Part shown: positions 4,995 to 6,824 of the stretch, piece by piece
How positions within the stretch are numbered: the stretch's first letter is position 1
How the letters are laid out: every line of letters starts with the position of its first letter
Source of the DNA: an uncultured Bacilli bacterium
GTDB taxonomy: Bacteria > Bacillota_I > Bacilli_A > RF39 > UBA660
Direction of reading: 5' to 3'
DNA: 6,824 nucleotides
Assembly: GCA_947591175.1 (NCBI GenBank)
Contig: CANQDB010000071.1
Span: forward strand, 1-6,824
The notes under the pieces: model-generated
What the model was told of the DNA's origin: nothing
Seen by the model: the letters and a program-made list of their open reading frames with translations, nothing else
The model's database searches: none
Translations under genes and position numbers: made by a program

Positions 4995-5939
4995 TAACAT
5001 GACAAGTGTACTTGATATTAAAGCATGTAAAACTCTAGCTTTAAAGAATGATGTGTATTTAATATCGGTATCACTTAAAAGACTGTACACTTGGAGGTGG
5101 ACACTTAGTCCACCGAAAGATAAGAAAAAAGTAATTAAAGTAGCTTTAGCATTTAATGGAATTGCTAAATTGTTGACGGAATAAATTCCTTGCGTCATTT
5201 CTAAGAGTCCTGAAAGAATTGCCGAAGGGAACTGATTTAAGTTTAAGACTTCTTTGCATAAAGAAGTAATCATCAAGAAAAAGGTAATTATGCCAAGCAT
5301 AAGTACAAGAGTTTGAAAAGTATGAAAGATAGCATTAGTTAATATTTGCCCAAAATTAAGAGGATTATTTATCCTTTTATAGTGCATTTTAGATAATCCT
5401 TCTCTAAGGGTTGTCTTTTTATATTGAGGTTTCTCTTTCTTTCGAAAGAGGATACCAATTAAAAAATTGGTTCCATAATGAACACTTAGAATAATTAACC
5501 CGATTCTTTTATCTTTTAAAAGGATGCCACTCACTAATCCCAAAATAAAAAGAGGATTAGCAAAATGGGTAAAGGTTATTAAATGATTAGCTTCGTCATT
5601 ATTAATAAAACCTTTTTCATAGAGACTTTTGGTATACTTGGCTCCACTTGGAAAGCCCGATATCATGCTTAAGATAAAGACAAAAGAAGTTTCTCCTTTT
5701 AAGTGAAATAAAAAAGACATAAAGCTTTGAAAAAGAGATGCTAAAAGTTCAACTAAACCGTATTCCATTAAGAATTCTGAGATAAAGAAGAAAGGAAAGA
5801 GGGAAGGAATCAGTTGTTCTAACCATATATCTAACGAGTAACGAACGGATGCAACAATTGCTTCGGAATAGGTAAAAACTAAAACACAAGCCGTCAATAA
5901 AAGTAAACTAATAAGTAAAGAAACTACCTTTTTATTCAT
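4986..5939 (-). CDS. ylbJ: YlbJ/SpoVV-type sporulation integral membrane protein
   Basis: This is a 317-residue polytopic membrane protein. Recognisable YlbJ blocks are LIPSLFPFFFISEFLMEYG (43-61), SMISGFPSGAKYTKSLYEKG (91-110), a FTHFANPLFILG segment (123-134), and near the C-terminus SFGGLSVHLQV (274-284) followed by SLLSDTDIKY. The first segment (about 4-24) is a membrane anchor or first helix. The protein belongs to the nucleoside-recognition 'Gate' transporter family. In Bacillus subtilis YlbJ (SpoVV) is a sigma-E-controlled sporulation protein reported to move dipicolinic acid across the outer forespore membrane. This copy is shorter than the B. subtilis one (about 400 residues from memory). 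ATG 5937-5939 has AGAGGAAA as ribosome-binding site. The neighbour ylbL is also a B. subtilis neighbour. No convincing sigma-E promoter was found, so a sporulation role here is inferred only from the family. Confidence 0.88.
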   Translation of the reverse strand: MNKKVVSLLISLLLLTACVLVFTYSEAIVASVRYSLDIWLEQLIPSLFPFFFISEFLMEYGLVELLASLFQSFMSFLFHLKGETSFVFILSMISGFPSGAKYTKSLYEKGFINNDEANHLITFTHFANPLFILGLVSGILLKDKRIGLIILSVHYGTNFLIGILFRKKEKPQYKKTTLREGLSKMHYKRINNPLNFGQILTNAIFHTFQTLVLMLGIITFFLMITSLCKEVLNLNQFPSAILSGLLEMTQGIYSVNNLAIPLNAKATLITFFLSFGGLSVHLQVYSLLSDTDIKYTSFFKARVLHALISSTLVMLLL

Positions 5940-5964
5940 ATTATTTCCTCTTTCATGTTATAAT
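5935..5964 (+). promoter_or_regulatory. Extended -10 promoter for ylbL
   Basis: TGT followed by TATAAT (5956-5964) forms an extended -10. TTCATA (5935-5940) with an 18-bp spacer is a weak -35 (four of six matches) that overlaps the ylbJ start codon. Transcription would start near 5971, about 25 nt before GTG 5996. Confidence 0.6.
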
Positions 5965-5995
5965 GAAATAGATTAGTTAAGGAAGGGATGCCTTA

Positions 5996-6824
5996 GTGTT
6001 TAATAAAGGATATGAAAAAGTAAAAGAATTCATTCGCGAAAACTATAAGTTTTTAATTACTTATATTGTTTTAGCAGTCGTTCTTTTGTGGCCTTTACCA
6101 TATTATATATATACTGGTGGAGGAACGATGGCCATCGATGATCATATAAAAATAGAAGGAGAAACCGAAAGTAAAGGAAGCTTTCATTTTGCTTATGTCT
6201 CGGAGTTAAATGCCACTTTACCGACTCTTCTTTTAAGTTATATCATTCCCGATTGGGATTTAGTACCTGTTCAAAATGTCCAAATGTCCGAAGATGAAAC
6301 AAAAGAAGATATCATGTTAAGAGATCAAATGTACTTACAAGATGCTAATCAAAATGCGGTTAAAGTAGCCTATCAAAAAGCGGGTAAAACTTATATCGAA
6401 ACGGAATCTAAAAACTATATTGTCTATATCATGGATGAAGCAGAAACTGATCTTAAAGTAGGAGATGCTATTATTGCTTGTGAAGGAAAAGAGATAAAAG
6501 AAGTACAAGATTTAAAAGATATTGTCCAAACAAAAAATGTCGGGGACACCGTAGAAGTTCAAATCGAAAGAGATAATGAAAAGAGGACGGCTTCATTTAA
6601 AGTCAAAGAAGTCGAGGGTCAAAAACTAGCAGGACTTTCATTTCTTACTAAAATTGGTTATGAAACGGAGCCCAAATTAACTTTATCTTTTTCCGATAAT
6701 GAATCAGGCCCATCGGGTGGACTTCTCTTAGCGATTACAATCTACGATAAATTAGTTGATGAAGACTTAACGAAAGGTCGAAAGATTGTCGGCACTGGAA
6801 CCATCGATAAAGATGGAAACGTCG
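5996..6824 (+). CDS. ylbL: YlbL-type membrane-anchored PDZ-S16 (Lon-like) serine protease, N-terminal part (3' end outside window)
   Basis: The reading frame is open from GTG 5996 to the window edge (276 codons). The layout is a short cytoplasmic N-terminus, one membrane anchor (about 19-38, FLITYIVLAVVLLWPLPYYI), a YlbL-type extracytoplasmic region with TGGGT, and a PDZ domain around 130-205 (LKVGDAIIACEGK at 153-165). The start of the S16 peptidase domain follows. The catalytic Ser is S240 in ESGPSGGLLLAI, corresponding to GPSAG in the family. After it come DLTKGRKIVGTGTIDKDGNV, again characteristic. The catalytic Lys, expected roughly 45 residues after the Ser, lies beyond the edge. In B. 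subtilis YlbL is a membrane protease implicated in clearing the DNA-damage cell-division inhibitor YneA; here the substrate is unknown. The start is GTG, with AAGGAAGGG ahead of it; the nearby ATG 5988 runs into a stop at once. Confidence 0.9.
   Translation, partial: MFNKGYEKVKEFIRENYKFLITYIVLAVVLLWPLPYYIYTGGGTMAIDDHIKIEGETESKGSFHFAYVSELNATLPTLLLSYIIPDWDLVPVQNVQMSEDETKEDIMLRDQMYLQDANQNAVKVAYQKAGKTYIETESKNYIVYIMDEAETDLKVGDAIIACEGKEIKEVQDLKDIVQTKNVGDTVEVQIERDNEKRTASFKVKEVEGQKLAGLSFLTKIGYETEPKLTLSFSDNESGPSGGLLLAITIYDKLVDEDLTKGRKIVGTGTIDKDGNV

Noticed and set aside
4999..5184. Open frame on the + strand inside ylbJ
   Set aside because: It is antisense to the conserved C-terminal YlbJ codons, with no ribosome-binding site before its ATG.
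5454..5471. Inverted repeat ACCAATT-AAAA-AATTGGT inside ylbJ
   Set aside because: A short A-T-rich repeat inside a coding region, expected by chance in such DNA.
5940..5995. Sigma-E type promoter for ylbJ
   Set aside because: The - strand shows only TATAAC-like or CATTATAA-like sequence without a matching -35, too weak to call.
1..6824. Mycoplasma-type code (TGA = Trp)
   Set aside because: Trp is encoded by TGG throughout, and TGA ends the ATPase, pilin 1 and ylbJ genes at sensible places.
1..6824. Anti-phage defence island or mobile element
   Set aside because: No transposase, integrase, repeats at borders, CRISPR or toxin-like gene is visible. The HD protein alone is not evidence of defence.

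Overview
The window is AT-rich bacterial DNA, most probably from a low-GC Gram-positive of the Bacilli/Erysipelotrichia type. The support is a YlbJ-type sporulation membrane protein next to a YlbL-type PDZ/S16 protease (a Bacillus pairing), a HemW radical-SAM protein, strong AGGAGG-like ribosome-binding sites, SigA-like promoters and T-rich terminators. TGG encodes Trp, and TGA is the stop codon of three genes, so the standard bacterial code (11) applies and not the Mycoplasma code. The exact lineage cannot be read from this piece.

Left part (1-2468, + strand). The 3' end of hemW is followed by an HD-domain metal-dependent hydrolase, a divergent thymidylate kinase (tmk) and a glycerophosphodiester phosphodiesterase-like (GDPD) protein. 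The GDPD-like protein has lost nearly every catalytic residue. A consensus promoter (TTGACA-N18-TATAAT) sits just before tmk. A 10-bp hairpin at 2441-2468, usable from both strands, closes the cluster and also covers the last codons of the converging ATPase gene.

Middle part (2449-4994). This is a small type IV pilus/competence-like unit. A GspE/PulE/PilB-type assembly ATPase on the - strand is transcribed divergently from two translationally coupled prepilin-like proteins on the + strand. Both prepilin-like proteins have a G|F....E peptidase site and a pair of closely spaced cysteines. The -10 hexamers of the two directions lie in one palindrome (ATTATATAAT). No platform protein (PilC/ComGB), prepilin peptidase or major pilin gene is in the window, so the rest of the machine must be encoded elsewhere.

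Right part (4986-6824). A short YlbJ (SpoVV-type) membrane protein on the - strand overlaps the second pilin gene tail to tail by 9 bp. It is divergent from a YlbL-type membrane-anchored PDZ-S16 (Lon-like) protease, which runs off the right edge just after its catalytic serine.

No RNA gene, insertion sequence, CRISPR array or attachment site was seen, and no gene-free stretch exceeds about 100 bp. The points most worth following up are the GDPD pseudoenzyme, the two-cysteine prepilin pair sharing a divergent promoter with its ATPase, and the question of whether YlbJ implies sporulation.
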